DNA of 64,000 nt, taken from NCBI RefSeq assembly GCF_900109455.1, contig NZ_FOAG01000002.1, forward strand, positions 372,001-436,000. Direction: 5' to 3'. The number at the start of each line of letters is the position of its first letter. Position 1 is the first letter of the stretch. The notes under the pieces are model-generated. The model saw nothing but the letters and a program-made list of their open reading frames with translations, did no database searches and was not told where the DNA came from. Origin of the DNA: Roseovarius azorensis (GTDB taxonomy: Bacteria; Pseudomonadota; Alphaproteobacteria; Rhodobacterales; Rhodobacteraceae). The position numbers and the translations under genes are program-made. This document shows, piece after piece, positions 34,558-43,795 of the stretch.

Positions 34558-36969
34558 TCAGCCCGGCCCCTGTCCGCGCAACACCCCGCCGGTGGCTTTG
34601 GTCACCTTTTCGATGATTTTCGCCGAAACAGTCTCTATATCGCTGTCCGTGAGCGTCTTTTCCCGGGGTTGCAGACGGACCGTCATGGCGAGCGATTTCT
34701 TGCCCTCGCCCAGACCACCACCGACGAACTCGTCAAAGATGCGCACATCCTCGATAAGCGTCTTGTCGGCTCCGGCAGCGGCGTTGACGAGGCTCAGCGC
34801 CTCCACGCGCTCATCCACGACAAAGGCGAAATCGCGCTCTACCGCCTGCAGGCCGCTGATTTCCGGCGCCCCGCGCGTGGCGCCGCTCTTGCGCGGCATC
34901 GGGATCTCTTCGGGATAGAGCGTGAACGCCACGGCGGGCCCTTTCACATCCAGCGTCCGCAGGATGCGGGGATGCAGTTCGCCGAACACGCCCAGCACCT
35001 TGCTCGGCCCCAGGCAGATCCGCCCGTGCCGACCGGGATGGAACCAGTCCGGCCCGTCGCGCAGGATCTGCACCTTGGCGGGTGCGCCTATGGCGGCCAG
35101 GATGGTCTCGGCATCGGCCTTGGCATCAAAGACATCCACCGCCCGCGATGTGCTCTGCACGTCCTTGGGCCCGGTCCGCCCCACAAGGATACCGCTCACC
35201 TGCAACCGCTGTTCACCCGGTTCGCCGCCGAAAAACGCATGCCCGACCTCGCAGAGCGCCAGATCCATGATCCCCCGCGCCTGATTGCGTGCCGCCGCCT
35301 GCAACAGACCCGGCAGCAGGTCGGGCCGCATGTGGCTCATGTCCGAACTGATCGGATTGGCCAGCATCGTGCCGTCATCACCGCCGCCAAAGAGCGTGGC
35401 TGCGGCATGGTCGATAAAGCTGTAGGTGACACATTCGTTATACCCAAGCGCCGCAGCGGTGCGTCGCGCGATCTGCTCGCGCCTTTGCAGCGGGCTCAGG
35501 ATCGGCTTGGGCACGCCCGCCGAAACGCGCGCCATCGGACGGCCCTGTAGCCTGGTCAGGGATGCAATCCGCGCCACTTCTTCCACCAGATCGGCCTCGC
35601 CCAGAATATCGGGCCGCCAGCTGGGAACCTGCGCCATGTTGCCCTCCAGCCGAAAACCCAGCGCCGTCAGCGTCTGGCGCTGTTCGCTCTCGGGAATATC
35701 CATGCCGACCAGCGACTGCACCCGTGCCGGATCCAACCGATAGGCGCGGCTCACATCCGGCACCTTGCCTGCAACCACCCGGTTCGACGGCACGCCGCCG
35801 CAGAGATCGAGGATCATCTGCGTCGCCAGATCCAGCGCCTCCATGTTGAAGGCCGGGTCGATACCGCGTTCATTGCGATAGCGCGCGTCGGAATTGATCC
35901 GCAGCGCGCGTCCGGTCGTGGCAATCTGGATATGATCCCATACAGCGGCTTCAAGGAAAACGTTGACGGTTTCCCCGGTACAGCCAGTATGCAGCCCGCC
36001 CATGATGCCGCCGATGCTCTCGATGCCGCCGTCGTCCGAGATCACCACCTGACCGGGGCCGAACGTGTATTCCTTCTCGTCGAGGCCCATCAACATCTCG
36101 CCGCCCTTGGTGCGATGTATCCGCAGATTACCCTGCACCTTGTCCGCGTCGAACACATGCAGCGGGCGATTGCGGTCATAGGTAAAGAAATTGGTGATAT
36201 CCACCAGCGCGGAAATCGGCCGCAGGCCGATGGCGCGCAGCCGATTCTGCAACCAGTCCGGCGAGGGGCCATTCGTCACCCCGCGCACCAGTCGCCCGGC
36301 AAAGATCTCGCAGCCGCCCGTCGACGTGTCCGGATCAATTGTCACGCCGATGGGGCAGGTGAACTGCCCTTCGATATCCACGGTTTTTGCGGGCTTCATT
36401 GTGCCCACCCCCCGCGCCGCCAGATCCATCGCAATGCCGCGCACGCCCAAGGCATCGGGACGGTTGGGGGTAATTGCAATCTCGATCACCGGATCCACCC
36501 TGGCCGGATCATTCACCGCCAACCAGTCGGTGAACCGCTCGCCCACCTCACCCGAGGGCAGTTCGATGATCCCGTCATGCTCCTCCGATAACTCCATCTC
36601 GCGCTCAGAGCACATCATGCCGTGGCTCTCGACACCACGGATCTTGCCCACGCCGATCGTCGTGTCGATGCCTGGCACATAGACCCCCGGTTTGGCGATC
36701 ACCACCGTGATCCCCTCGCGCGCATTGGGTGCGCCGCAGACGATCTGCGTCTCGCCATCCGCCGTCGCCACCTGACAGACACGCAGCCGGTCGGCATCGG
36801 GATGCGGCTCCGCCTTCAACACCTTGCCGATGGTAAACTCTTTCAGCCGCGCCGCCGGGTCGGAAATGCTTTCGACTTCCAGCCCCAGGTCGGTCAGCGT
36901 CTCGGCTATCTCGTCAACCGAGGCCGTGGTTTCGAGGTGCTCTTTCAGCCAGGACAATGTGAATTTCAT
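34558..36969 (-). CDS. pheT: Phenylalanyl-tRNA synthetase beta subunit
   Basis: 803 aa, the editing and tRNA-binding subunit of the alpha2-beta2 enzyme. The N-terminal tRNA-binding domain (VLKAEPHPDADRLRVCQV, IVCGAPNARE), the B3/B4 editing region and a C-terminal ferredoxin-like anticodon domain (AVERDFAFVVDE ... LTDSDIETVSAKII) are all there. pheS normally precedes pheT but is not beside it; upstream lies a terminator and an unrelated lyase gene. The split is not rare in this family. Confidence 0.96.
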   Translation of the reverse strand: MKFTLSWLKEHLETTASVDEIAETLTDLGLEVESISDPAARLKEFTIGKVLKAEPHPDADRLRVCQVATADGETQIVCGAPNAREGITVVIAKPGVYVPGIDTTIGVGKIRGVESHGMMCSEREMELSEEHDGIIELPSGEVGERFTDWLAVNDPARVDPVIEIAITPNRPDALGVRGIAMDLAARGVGTMKPAKTVDIEGQFTCPIGVTIDPDTSTGGCEIFAGRLVRGVTNGPSPDWLQNRLRAIGLRPISALVDITNFFTYDRNRPLHVFDADKVQGNLRIHRTKGGEMLMGLDEKEYTFGPGQVVISDDGGIESIGGIMGGLHTGCTGETVNVFLEAAVWDHIQIATTGRALRINSDARYRNERGIDPAFNMEALDLATQMILDLCGGVPSNRVVAGKVPDVSRAYRLDPARVQSLVGMDIPESEQRQTLTALGFRLEGNMAQVPSWRPDILGEADLVEEVARIASLTRLQGRPMARVSAGVPKPILSPLQRREQIARRTAAALGYNECVTYSFIDHAAATLFGGGDDGTMLANPISSDMSHMRPDLLPGLLQAAARNQARGIMDLALCEVGHAFFGGEPGEQRLQVSGILVGRTGPKDVQSTSRAVDVFDAKADAETILAAIGAPAKVQILRDGPDWFHPGRHGRICLGPSKVLGVFGELHPRILRTLDVKGPAVAFTLYPEEIPMPRKSGATRGAPEISGLQAVERDFAFVVDERVEALSLVNAAAGADKTLIEDVRIFDEFVGGGLGEGKKSLAMTVRLQPREKTLTDSDIETVSAKIIEKVTKATGGVLRGQGPG

Positions 36970-37031
36970 GCCTACTCATCCGCCTGCAAATCTTGGATCA
37001 CTCCGCGCTTTAGCGGATAAGTCGTGCATGG

Positions 37032-37053
37032 AAAACCCCGCATCGCCGCGGGG
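37032..37053 (-). terminator. Intrinsic terminator of the cuyA-like gene
   Basis: On the minus strand CCCCGC and GCGGGG pair over a six-base loop, followed by TTTT (plus-strand AAAA at 37032-37035). It lies just after the stop at 37082 and separates that gene from pheT. Confidence 0.85.
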
Positions 37054-37081
37054 CTTCGCCTTGTTGAGGAACTGAGGCTGT

Positions 37082-38098
37082 TCAGGCCGTCCAGCGCCCC
37101 GAGAAATCGAACGCGCTGTCATAACCAAAGAGTGCGACGGCACCCCCGGTGTGCAGGAACACGACGCGCTCGCCCTTCTTGAAATGTCCCTTGCGGATCA
37201 GGTCGACGAACCCCGCCGCGCCCTTGGCCGAATAGACTGGATCAAGCAGAATCGCCTCCAGTTCCGCAAACATCCGTATGGCCTCGATGCCGCTCTCGGT
37301 CGGGATGCCATAGCCTTCGCCGACATAGTCTGTATTGGCCACCACGTCCTCGCGCCGGACCACACCGGCACAGCCCAGCTTTTCCGCCGTGGCGCAGGCA
37401 AGGTTGTAGACGTTCTCTTCCTGCTTGGGTTTGGGTGCGCGCACCCCGATGCCCAGCAGCGGGATCTGCGCATTCATCGCCTTCAGCCCAGTGATCAGCC
37501 CCGCCTGCGTGCCTGCGCTGCCGGTGGCATGGACGATGTGATCCACCTTGAGTCCGCGGTCATTGAACTGCGCCAGCATTTCAAAGGCACAGTTGACATA
37601 ACCCAGCGCGCCGGTGGGGTTCGATCCGCCGCCGGGAATGGTATAGACATTGCGTCCCTCGGCGCGAAATCTGTCGGCCACCTTTTCCATCTCGGCGTTC
37701 ATGTCCCCGCCGCCGGGCCGTTTCTCGGTCGTGGCGCCGTGCAGATGATCCAGCAGAACATTGCCGTTGTTGTTGTAATTGGCATTGTTCGATCCCGTCC
37801 GATCTTCCAGCAGGATATGGCAATCCATCCCCAGCTTGGCGGCAAAGGCGGCGGTCTGACGGGCGTGGTTGGATTGCGTGGCGCCCTGGGTCATCACCAG
37901 GTCTGCGCCCTGCAATTCCGCCTCTGCCATCAGGAATTCCAGCTTGCGTGTCTTGTTGCCGCCGGTGCTGAGGCCCGTGCAATCGTCGCGCTTGATCCAG
38001 ATTTCGGGGCCGTTCAACTCCTTGCTCAGACGGTCCAGCCGCTCCAGCGGGGTAGGCAGATGTGCGAGAAAGCGGCGGGGATAGCGGGCCAGGTGCAT
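37082..38098 (-). CDS. cuyA: L-cysteate sulfo-lyase / D-cysteine desulfhydrase family PLP enzyme
   Basis: 338 aa. Removes sulfite from L-cysteate (to pyruvate and ammonium) if CuyA, or sulfide from D-cysteine. The PLP lysine is in [35 protein letters not shown] and [16 protein letters not shown] are typical of the fold-type II ACC-deaminase clade. The length and a start of [21 protein letters not shown] agree with what I recall of the Ruegeria CuyA. AAAGGAGG sits before the ATG. A divergent LysR gene is adjacent, as described for cuyR. CuyZ, the sulfite exporter, is not here, so the exact substrate remains an inference. Confidence 0.78.
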   Translation of the reverse strand: MHLARYPRRFLAHLPTPLERLDRLSKELNGPEIWIKRDDCTGLSTGGNKTRKLEFLMAEAELQGADLVMTQGATQSNHARQTAAFAAKLGMDCHILLEDRTGSNNANYNNNGNVLLDHLHGATTEKRPGGGDMNAEMEKVADRFRAEGRNVYTIPGGGSNPTGALGYVNCAFEMLAQFNDRGLKVDHIVHATGSAGTQAGLITGLKAMNAQIPLLGIGVRAPKPKQEENVYNLACATAEKLGCAGVVRREDVVANTDYVGEGYGIPTESGIEAIRMFAELEAILLDPVYSAKGAAGFVDLIRKGHFKKGERVVFLHTGGAVALFGYDSAFDFSGRWTA

Positions 38099-38194
38099 TG
38101 GAATCCTCCTTTAACATGCGTTTCACGCAGGATATGGCGCGACAATGTGACAGTCTAATGCTATTATCGCTATTTATTATGCAAGGATTGCAAT

Positions 38195-39073
38195 ATGCGC
38201 CTCGAATGGCTGGATGACATTCTCGCGGTGTCCGATGGCGGATCCCTCGCGCGTGCCGCCGAGGCGCGGCATGTCAGCCAATCTGCCTTTACCCGCCGCC
38301 TGCGCGCCATCGAGGATGCGCTTGGCGCCCCGCTTCTTGATCGCCGTCGCAAACCGGTCACCCTCTTGCCTGAGGTCGAAACGCAATTGCCTGAAATGCG
38401 CAATCTCGCCACGCAACTGCGTCACCTGCGCGACAGTCTGACCCAGACCACCGGAGCGCGCGGCCTGACGCTGGCCTGTCAGCACGCCATTACCACCACT
38501 CATTCGCCCGCCATCGTCAGCATCCTGACCGCGCAGGGCGGTCGCGCGGTCCGCGTGCGATCTGACAATCGCGAGGAATGTCTGCTGCGCCTCCTGTCCG
38601 GCGAGGCTGATCTCGCGGTGGTCTACGCCGCTCCCGAGGTTGCGCCGCTCACCCTCAGTCGCGCCTTTGACCGCGTTCCGCTGGGCCGCGAGCGGCTGAT
38701 CCCCGTCGCCACCTCGCGCCTCGCCCAGGGTCCGGACCTGCCTTACATAGGCTATCCGGGCGATGTCTTTCTAGGTCAGGTCATGGCGCGCGCGATCCTG
38801 CCCCGGATTTCGCCCGCCCGTCACCTGCGCCGCCGCGCCGAAACCGCGCTGACCCTCGCAGCGCATGAGTATGCCCGTCGCGGCATCGGCGTGGCCTGGC
38901 TGCCTGCGGCGATGGTCCGTGCCGATCTGGACGAATCCCGCCTGATCAGTCTCGAATCCACGCTTCCCGGTCTTGATATGGATCTGTGGATGATCCGCCT
39001 CTCGGATCGCGCTGATGACAGCTGGGCGCATGACTGGTCGCGGCTGGTCGCGGCGCTCGCCCGGCCCGGCTGA
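38195..39073 (+). CDS. LysR-family transcriptional regulator (CuyR candidate)
   Basis: 292 aa. N-terminal helix-turn-helix in GSLARAAEARHVSQSAFTRRLRAIEDALG and a periplasmic-binding-like effector domain after ~90 (RGLTLACQHAITT ... RIGVAWLP-type end). Divergent from the cuyA-like gene across 96 bp, so control of that gene is expected. AAGGA lies before the ATG at 38195. Composition matches the surroundings. Confidence 0.87.
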   Translation: MRLEWLDDILAVSDGGSLARAAEARHVSQSAFTRRLRAIEDALGAPLLDRRRKPVTLLPEVETQLPEMRNLATQLRHLRDSLTQTTGARGLTLACQHAITTTHSPAIVSILTAQGGRAVRVRSDNREECLLRLLSGEADLAVVYAAPEVAPLTLSRAFDRVPLGRERLIPVATSRLAQGPDLPYIGYPGDVFLGQVMARAILPRISPARHLRRRAETALTLAAHEYARRGIGVAWLPAAMVRADLDESRLISLESTLPGLDMDLWMIRLSDRADDSWAHDWSRLVAALARPG

Positions 39074-39142
39074 GCCTTCCGCCTTGCGCGCCCGGTTCCC
39101 CTTTGATTTAACCGCTTCGATGCCCTTGCCGGAGGCCGCGCC

Positions 39143-40435
39143 ATGGTCGATATCGCCACCCGTGTCTACAATCACCGCTGGAAGATGGATCCGATCGTCC
39201 GCTCACTCATCGACACCGATTTCTACAAGCTGCTGATGTGCCAGTCGGTGTTTCGCAAACGCCCCGACACGACGGTCACCTTTTCGCTCATCAACCGCAG
39301 TAGATCCATCCGCATCGCCGACCTGATCGACGAGGGCGAATTGCGCGAACAGCTCGACCATATCCGAACCCTCTCGCTGTCACGCGGCGAGAGCACCTGG
39401 CTGCGCGGCAACATGTTCTACGGCAAGCGCCAGATGTTCACCCCGGAATTCATGGAATGGTTCGAGGCCCTGCGCCTGCCGCCCTATCATCTCGAAACGC
39501 GCGATGGCCAGTATGAGCTGACATTCGAGGGAAAATGGCCCGAGGTGATGATGTGGGAAATCCCCGCCCTCGCCGTTCTGATGGAATTGCGCGCCCGCGC
39601 CGCGTTGGGCAGCATGAAGAAATTCGAGCTTCAGGTGCTCTATGCCCGCGCCATGACGAAACTCTGGGAAAAGGTCGAACGCCTGCGCCCCATCGGCGCC
39701 CTGCGGATCGCCGATTTCGGCACCCGTCGCCGCCATTCCTTTCTCTGGCAGGACTGGTGCGTGCAGGCCATGCGCGAGGGTCTGGGCGACCGGTTTGTCG
39801 GCACCTCGAACTGCCTGATCGCCAAGAACCGCGATCTCGAGGCCATCGGCACTAACGCCCATGAACTGCCCATGGTCTACGCCGCTCTGGCCGAAAATGA
39901 CGAGGCCCTCGCCCGCGCCCCCTATGACGTGCTCTCGGACTGGCACGAGGAACATGATGGCAACCTGCGCATCATCCTGCCAGACACTTATGGCACCAAG
40001 GGATTTCTCGAGAACGCCCCCGACTGGCTGGCGGGCTGGACCGGCATCCGCATCGACTCGGGCCTGCCTGAGGAGGGGGCGGAGATTGCGATCGACTGGT
40101 GGACATCGCGTGGCGAGGATCCCCGGCAGAAGATGGTGATCTTTTCCGACGGGTTGGACGTGGATCGCATCGTCTCGCTACATAAGCGCTTTTCGGGCCG
40201 TGTTCGTACCTCATTTGGTTGGGGCACGTTGCTGACCAATGATTTCAGGGGATTGACGCCGGATGATGCCCTGGCGCCGTTTTCCCTTGTTTGCAAGGCC
40301 GTGGCGGCCAATGGCCGGCCTACTGTCAAACTCTCGGACAATCCCCGCAAGGCAATGGGGCCGAGAGACGAAATCGCCCGGTATAAACGGGTTTTCGGGG
40401 TGGGCGAGCAGGAGGAAGTTGAGGTGGTGGTCTGA
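39143..40435 (+). CDS. pncB: Nicotinate phosphoribosyltransferase
   Basis: Joins nicotinate and PRPP in the NAD salvage route. 430 aa. [14 protein letters not shown] at the start, [42 protein letters not shown] and [18 protein letters not shown] are standard family segments. GGAGG upstream of ATG 39143 confirms the start. Single gene, ended by the hairpin at 40520. Confidence 0.96.
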   Translation: MVDIATRVYNHRWKMDPIVRSLIDTDFYKLLMCQSVFRKRPDTTVTFSLINRSRSIRIADLIDEGELREQLDHIRTLSLSRGESTWLRGNMFYGKRQMFTPEFMEWFEALRLPPYHLETRDGQYELTFEGKWPEVMMWEIPALAVLMELRARAALGSMKKFELQVLYARAMTKLWEKVERLRPIGALRIADFGTRRRHSFLWQDWCVQAMREGLGDRFVGTSNCLIAKNRDLEAIGTNAHELPMVYAALAENDEALARAPYDVLSDWHEEHDGNLRIILPDTYGTKGFLENAPDWLAGWTGIRIDSGLPEEGAEIAIDWWTSRGEDPRQKMVIFSDGLDVDRIVSLHKRFSGRVRTSFGWGTLLTNDFRGLTPDDALAPFSLVCKAVAANGRPTVKLSDNPRKAMGPRDEIARYKRVFGVGEQEEVEVVV

Positions 40436-40519
40436 TCCCCTCACCCGTTAGCCCCGCACAAACAGGGGTCTTTCGCCACGCTTGCGGTGCATCCTCCCGA
40501 TGCGGCGACTGCTGCATTT

Positions 40520-40553
40520 CCGTACGGTTCAGGCGCTGAACCCTACGGCTTTT
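40520..40553 (+). terminator. Intrinsic terminator after pncB
   Basis: CCGTA-C-GGTTCAG (40520-40532) pairs with CTGAACC-C-TACGG (40536-40548): 12 pairs, one C-C mismatch, three-base loop, then CTTTT. The stretch 40436-40728 (293 bp) otherwise shows no gene; the promoter of the next gene should lie in its right end. Confidence 0.85.
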
Positions 40554-40728
40554 GCCCGGCCTGTTCCTTGCGGGAATGAAGAAGGCAGCGCCCCCTCCTG
40601 TCCCCAATTCACGCAAAAGTGAAATGGTTATGCTGGATCGCTTTGGTTGGCGGGCCTACTAAAATTTACGATCGGGGAATTCGGTCGGGGTCGGCGTTCT
40701 TCGCTGAGGCAGGGTAAAGGATGACGAG

Positions 40729-42678
40729 ATGCTGATCAGGCTTTCCGGGGTGACGGGTTTCTTCGAGGATCTGGAGCCGCAGATCACCGTTCTGCCCGAT
40801 GGCGGATATGTCGTGGTCTGGCAGGGGCAGACGCCCGATCAGGGCTGGGACGTGTTCGTCCAGCACTTCGACGCCTTCGGCAAGGAAGTCGCGCCCATGC
40901 AGACCCTGCAAGGGGCGACCGGCGCGCTCGACGATACCGTTCCCCAGGTCACCGCGCTGCCCGATGGCGGCTATGTCGTGACCTGGCAGGGCGCGACCGC
41001 GGACAACCAGGGCGTCGACATCTTCGTGCAGCAGTTTGACGCCGCGGGCAATCAGGTTTCCGACTTCCGCATGCAGGGCGTGGGGGGCAACCAGAACGAC
41101 GTCACGCCGCAGATCACGACGCTCGCCGATGGCGGCTATGTCATAACATGGTCCGGCAGCGGCACGAGTGGCGCGGGCAGCGAGATATTCATACGGCAGT
41201 TCGATGCCGACGGAAACCCAGTGAACGCCGCCAACACCCGTCTGAACACCGGGCTTGGGAACGTGCCTGATAACAGCCCGCAGATCACCGCGCTGCCCGA
41301 TGGCGGCTATGTGGTGATCTGGACCGGTGGCACGGGATCGCTCAATCAAGGCGGCGACATCATGGTGCGGCAGTTCGACGCCGCCGGAAACCAGATTACC
41401 AATACCATGTTGCGGGGAGAGTCCGGAAATTTTGTGGATACCCAGTCGCAGATCGCGGTTCTGGCCGATGGCGGCTATGTCGTGGCCTGGCAGGGGCAGA
41501 CGACCAGTCAGTCCAATGACGTGTTCCTGCAGCGGTTCGATGCCGCCGGTAATCAGCTGTCCCGCACCACTTTGCAGGGGCAGCCGGGGAATTTCACGGA
41601 TACCGCACCGAAGATCACCGCACTGGCCGATGGCGGCTATGCCGTGGTCTGGGAGGGCAGGGATTCGAACCAGACGGGTCCGATCAGGAACGACATCTAC
41701 CTGCGGCAGTTCGATGCCGCCGGAAATGTGGTCGTCAGCGAACGGCTGCAGGGTGTGCCGGGTGATCCTGATAGCTTCAATGATCAGCGTGCGCAGATTG
41801 CGGCGCTGGTTGACGGCGGTTACGTGGTTGTCTGGCAGGGAGATACGGATGATGGAGAGGGTTTCGACATCTTCACGCGGCAATACGATGCCGACGGCAC
41901 GCTGGTCGCCGAAAACCGCCTGGCGGCCTTTGGCGCCGTGGTAGACACGAGGCCGGACATCATCCCGCTGCCCGGCGGCGGCTACCTAGTGGTCTGGGAG
42001 GGGGGCACCCTGGACGGTCAGCGACGTGACATCTTCATCAACCGCTTCAACGCGCTGGGCGAGCCCGTCTGCTTCACCCGCGGCACCCTGATCGAGACTG
42101 CAAGTGGCCCGGTTCCGGTGGAGCGGCTGGCGGCGGGGGATATGCTGCGCACCCTCGATCACGGGTTCCGACCCGTGCGGCTGGTCTGCCGCACCGCCTG
42201 CGACAGCATCGACCTGCGGCTGCGCCCCGCGATCCGCCCGGTGCGGATCACGGCGGGGGCGCTGGGCAACGGGCTGCCGCAGCGCGATCTGCTGGTCTCG
42301 CCGCAGCACCGGATGCTGGTCAGCTCACGCATCGCGGAGCGGATGTTCGGCACCACCGAGGTGCTGATCCCGGCGATCAGGCTGACCGCGCTGCCGGGGG
42401 TTTTCATTGACGAGAGCGTGACGGAGGTCGAGTATTTCCACGTCCTCCTCGACGAGCATCAGGTGATCTTCGCCGAAGGCGCGCCAAGCGAGAGCCTGCT
42501 GACCGGCCCACAGGCGTTGCGGGCGGTCGGCGCCGCGGCGCGTGAAGAAATCCGCGCGCTCTTTCCACAGATTGCCGAGGCGGAATACGCCCCCATTCCG
42601 GCCCGCCCGGTCCCACTGGGCCGTCAGCAGAAAAAGCTGGTCGAACGCCACAGCCGCAACCGTCGCCCCGTGCTATAG
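40729..42678 (+). CDS. Secreted Hint_2 protein with eight propeller-like repeats
   Basis: 649 aa. Residues 1-~445 are eight copies of a ~50-residue unit centred on LPDGGYVVxWQG ... D-I-F-x-x-Q-F-D-A-x-G-N, probably forming an extracellular beta-propeller. From Cys448 (VCFTRGTLIET) runs a 202-aa Hint_2 domain with DMLRTLDHGF and SPQHRMLVSSRI, the self-splicing/processing fold of hedgehog and inteins. No Sec signal is visible, as is usual for type I-secreted roseobacter proteins. A basic tail (GRQQKKLVERHSRNRR) ends it. A similar Hint protein follows 105 bp on. May be an adhesin or autoprocessing surface protein. Confidence 0.85.
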   Translation: MLIRLSGVTGFFEDLEPQITVLPDGGYVVVWQGQTPDQGWDVFVQHFDAFGKEVAPMQTLQGATGALDDTVPQVTALPDGGYVVTWQGATADNQGVDIFVQQFDAAGNQVSDFRMQGVGGNQNDVTPQITTLADGGYVITWSGSGTSGAGSEIFIRQFDADGNPVNAANTRLNTGLGNVPDNSPQITALPDGGYVVIWTGGTGSLNQGGDIMVRQFDAAGNQITNTMLRGESGNFVDTQSQIAVLADGGYVVAWQGQTTSQSNDVFLQRFDAAGNQLSRTTLQGQPGNFTDTAPKITALADGGYAVVWEGRDSNQTGPIRNDIYLRQFDAAGNVVVSERLQGVPGDPDSFNDQRAQIAALVDGGYVVVWQGDTDDGEGFDIFTRQYDADGTLVAENRLAAFGAVVDTRPDIIPLPGGGYLVVWEGGTLDGQRRDIFINRFNALGEPVCFTRGTLIETASGPVPVERLAAGDMLRTLDHGFRPVRLVCRTACDSIDLRLRPAIRPVRITAGALGNGLPQRDLLVSPQHRMLVSSRIAERMFGTTEVLIPAIRLTALPGVFIDESVTEVEYFHVLLDEHQVIFAEGAPSESLLTGPQALRAVGAAAREEIRALFPQIAEAEYAPIPARPVPLGRQQKKLVERHSRNRRPVL

Positions 42679-42743
42679 GTGGGGTAGGGCACGCGCTGTC
42701 GGCGGCCATGCAGGACAAATCCGACTGATCGAATACTTGATAT

Positions 42744-42766
42744 ACCTGACGCCCGGAGCGTCAGGT
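42744..42766 (+). other. Perfect 9-bp hairpin between the two Hint genes
   Basis: ACCTGACGC (42744-42752) and GCGTCAGGT (42758-42766) pair perfectly over CCGGA. It is followed not by a T-tract but by GATT and the ribosome site AAAGGA of the second Hint gene, so it may be an mRNA-processing or stabilising stem-loop rather than a terminator. Confidence 0.65.
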
Positions 42767-42783
42767 GATTAAAGGATACAGTA

Positions 42784-43791
42784 ATGGTTGAAGGTCAGAT
42801 TACGGTGTTCAGGGTGAGCCGTGCCAACGTGACTGGCAGCTGGTCCACCGCCAACCCCCGGAATGTATTTGACCCGCCCCAGACCGGAACGCTCAGAGAT
42901 AATGACGGGTTTCTGGAAACGGCGGATAACGGCGCCGCCATGTTCAATGGCCGCGCGGTGACATATCGGGGGAGCGGCACGGCGACCTTTGCCTTTTCAG
43001 GGCCGAACCAGTCATTCACCGTCGGGGTTGCCTTCTTTCGGGCGAATGGCGTCAACTACATGGTTATCCTGAACCGGCCGGTCGGGATGACCCGGGATCC
43101 GGGTCAGGCCACAATTGTCACGGTCAGCAATGTTTCCGGTGCGAGCGGCGCACAGATTCTGGAAAGCCCCGTCTGCTTCACTCGCGGCACGCTGATCGAG
43201 ACCGAAAATGGCCCGGTGCCGGTGGAGCGGCTGGCGGTGGGCGACATGCTGCGTACCCTCGACCACGGGTTTCAGCCCGTGCGGCTGGTCTGTCACACCA
43301 CCTGCGATGCGATTGACCTGCAACTGCGTCCCGCGATCCGCCCGGTGTATATTCTGGCGGGAGCGCTGGGCAACGGTCTGCCGCTGCGCGACCTGAAGGT
43401 CTCGCCGCAGCACCGGATGCTGGTCAGCTCACGCATCGCGGAGCGGATGTTCGGCACCGCCGAGGTGCTGATCCCGGCGATCAAGCTGATCGGACTGCCG
43501 GGGGTTTTCATCGACAGGAGCGTGACGGAGGTGGAGTATTTCCACGTCCTGCTGGACGATCACGAGGTGATCTTTGCCGAAGGCGCGCCAAGCGAGAGCC
43601 TGCTGACCGGCCCCGAGGCGCTGCGCAACGTCGGCGCCGCCGCGCGCGCCGAGATCCGCGCGCTCTTTCCCCGGATCGCCGAGGCGGAATACGTTCCCAG
43701 TCCGGCCCGCCCGATACCATTGGGCCGTCAGCAGAAGAAGCTGGTCGAACGCCACGGTCGCAACCGTCGCCCCGTGCTGAAGGCGGGATAG
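42784..43791 (+). CDS. Second Hint_2-domain protein
   Basis: 335 aa. A short ~130-residue N-terminal domain of unknown kind (FAFSGPNQSFTVGVAFF) replaces the propeller of its neighbour. From Cys131 the Hint_2 domain is almost the same as in the upstream gene, including VSPQHRMLVSSRIAERMFGT and the basic C-terminal tail. It has AAAGGA upstream. The shared domain against wholly different N-termini shows domain shuffling or gene conversion. No signal peptide is visible, which agrees with type I export. Confidence 0.82.
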   Translation: MVEGQITVFRVSRANVTGSWSTANPRNVFDPPQTGTLRDNDGFLETADNGAAMFNGRAVTYRGSGTATFAFSGPNQSFTVGVAFFRANGVNYMVILNRPVGMTRDPGQATIVTVSNVSGASGAQILESPVCFTRGTLIETENGPVPVERLAVGDMLRTLDHGFQPVRLVCHTTCDAIDLQLRPAIRPVYILAGALGNGLPLRDLKVSPQHRMLVSSRIAERMFGTAEVLIPAIKLIGLPGVFIDRSVTEVEYFHVLLDDHEVIFAEGAPSESLLTGPEALRNVGAAARAEIRALFPRIAEAEYVPSPARPIPLGRQQKKLVERHGRNRRPVLKAG

Positions 43792-43795
43792 GGTC

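Noticed and set aside
34558..36969. Possible broken phe operon because pheS is missing next to pheT
   Set aside because: pheT is intact and full length, and split pheS/pheT is common in this group; there is no remnant of pheS.
38179..38193. TGCAAGGATTGCA as a LysR operator before 38195
   Set aside because: The palindrome is imperfect and overlaps the ribosome site AAGGA, which explains it better.
40780..42060. Regularly spaced repeats considered as a CRISPR or tandem DNA array
   Set aside because: The repetition is at protein level inside an open frame; the DNA units differ and spacing follows ~50 codons.
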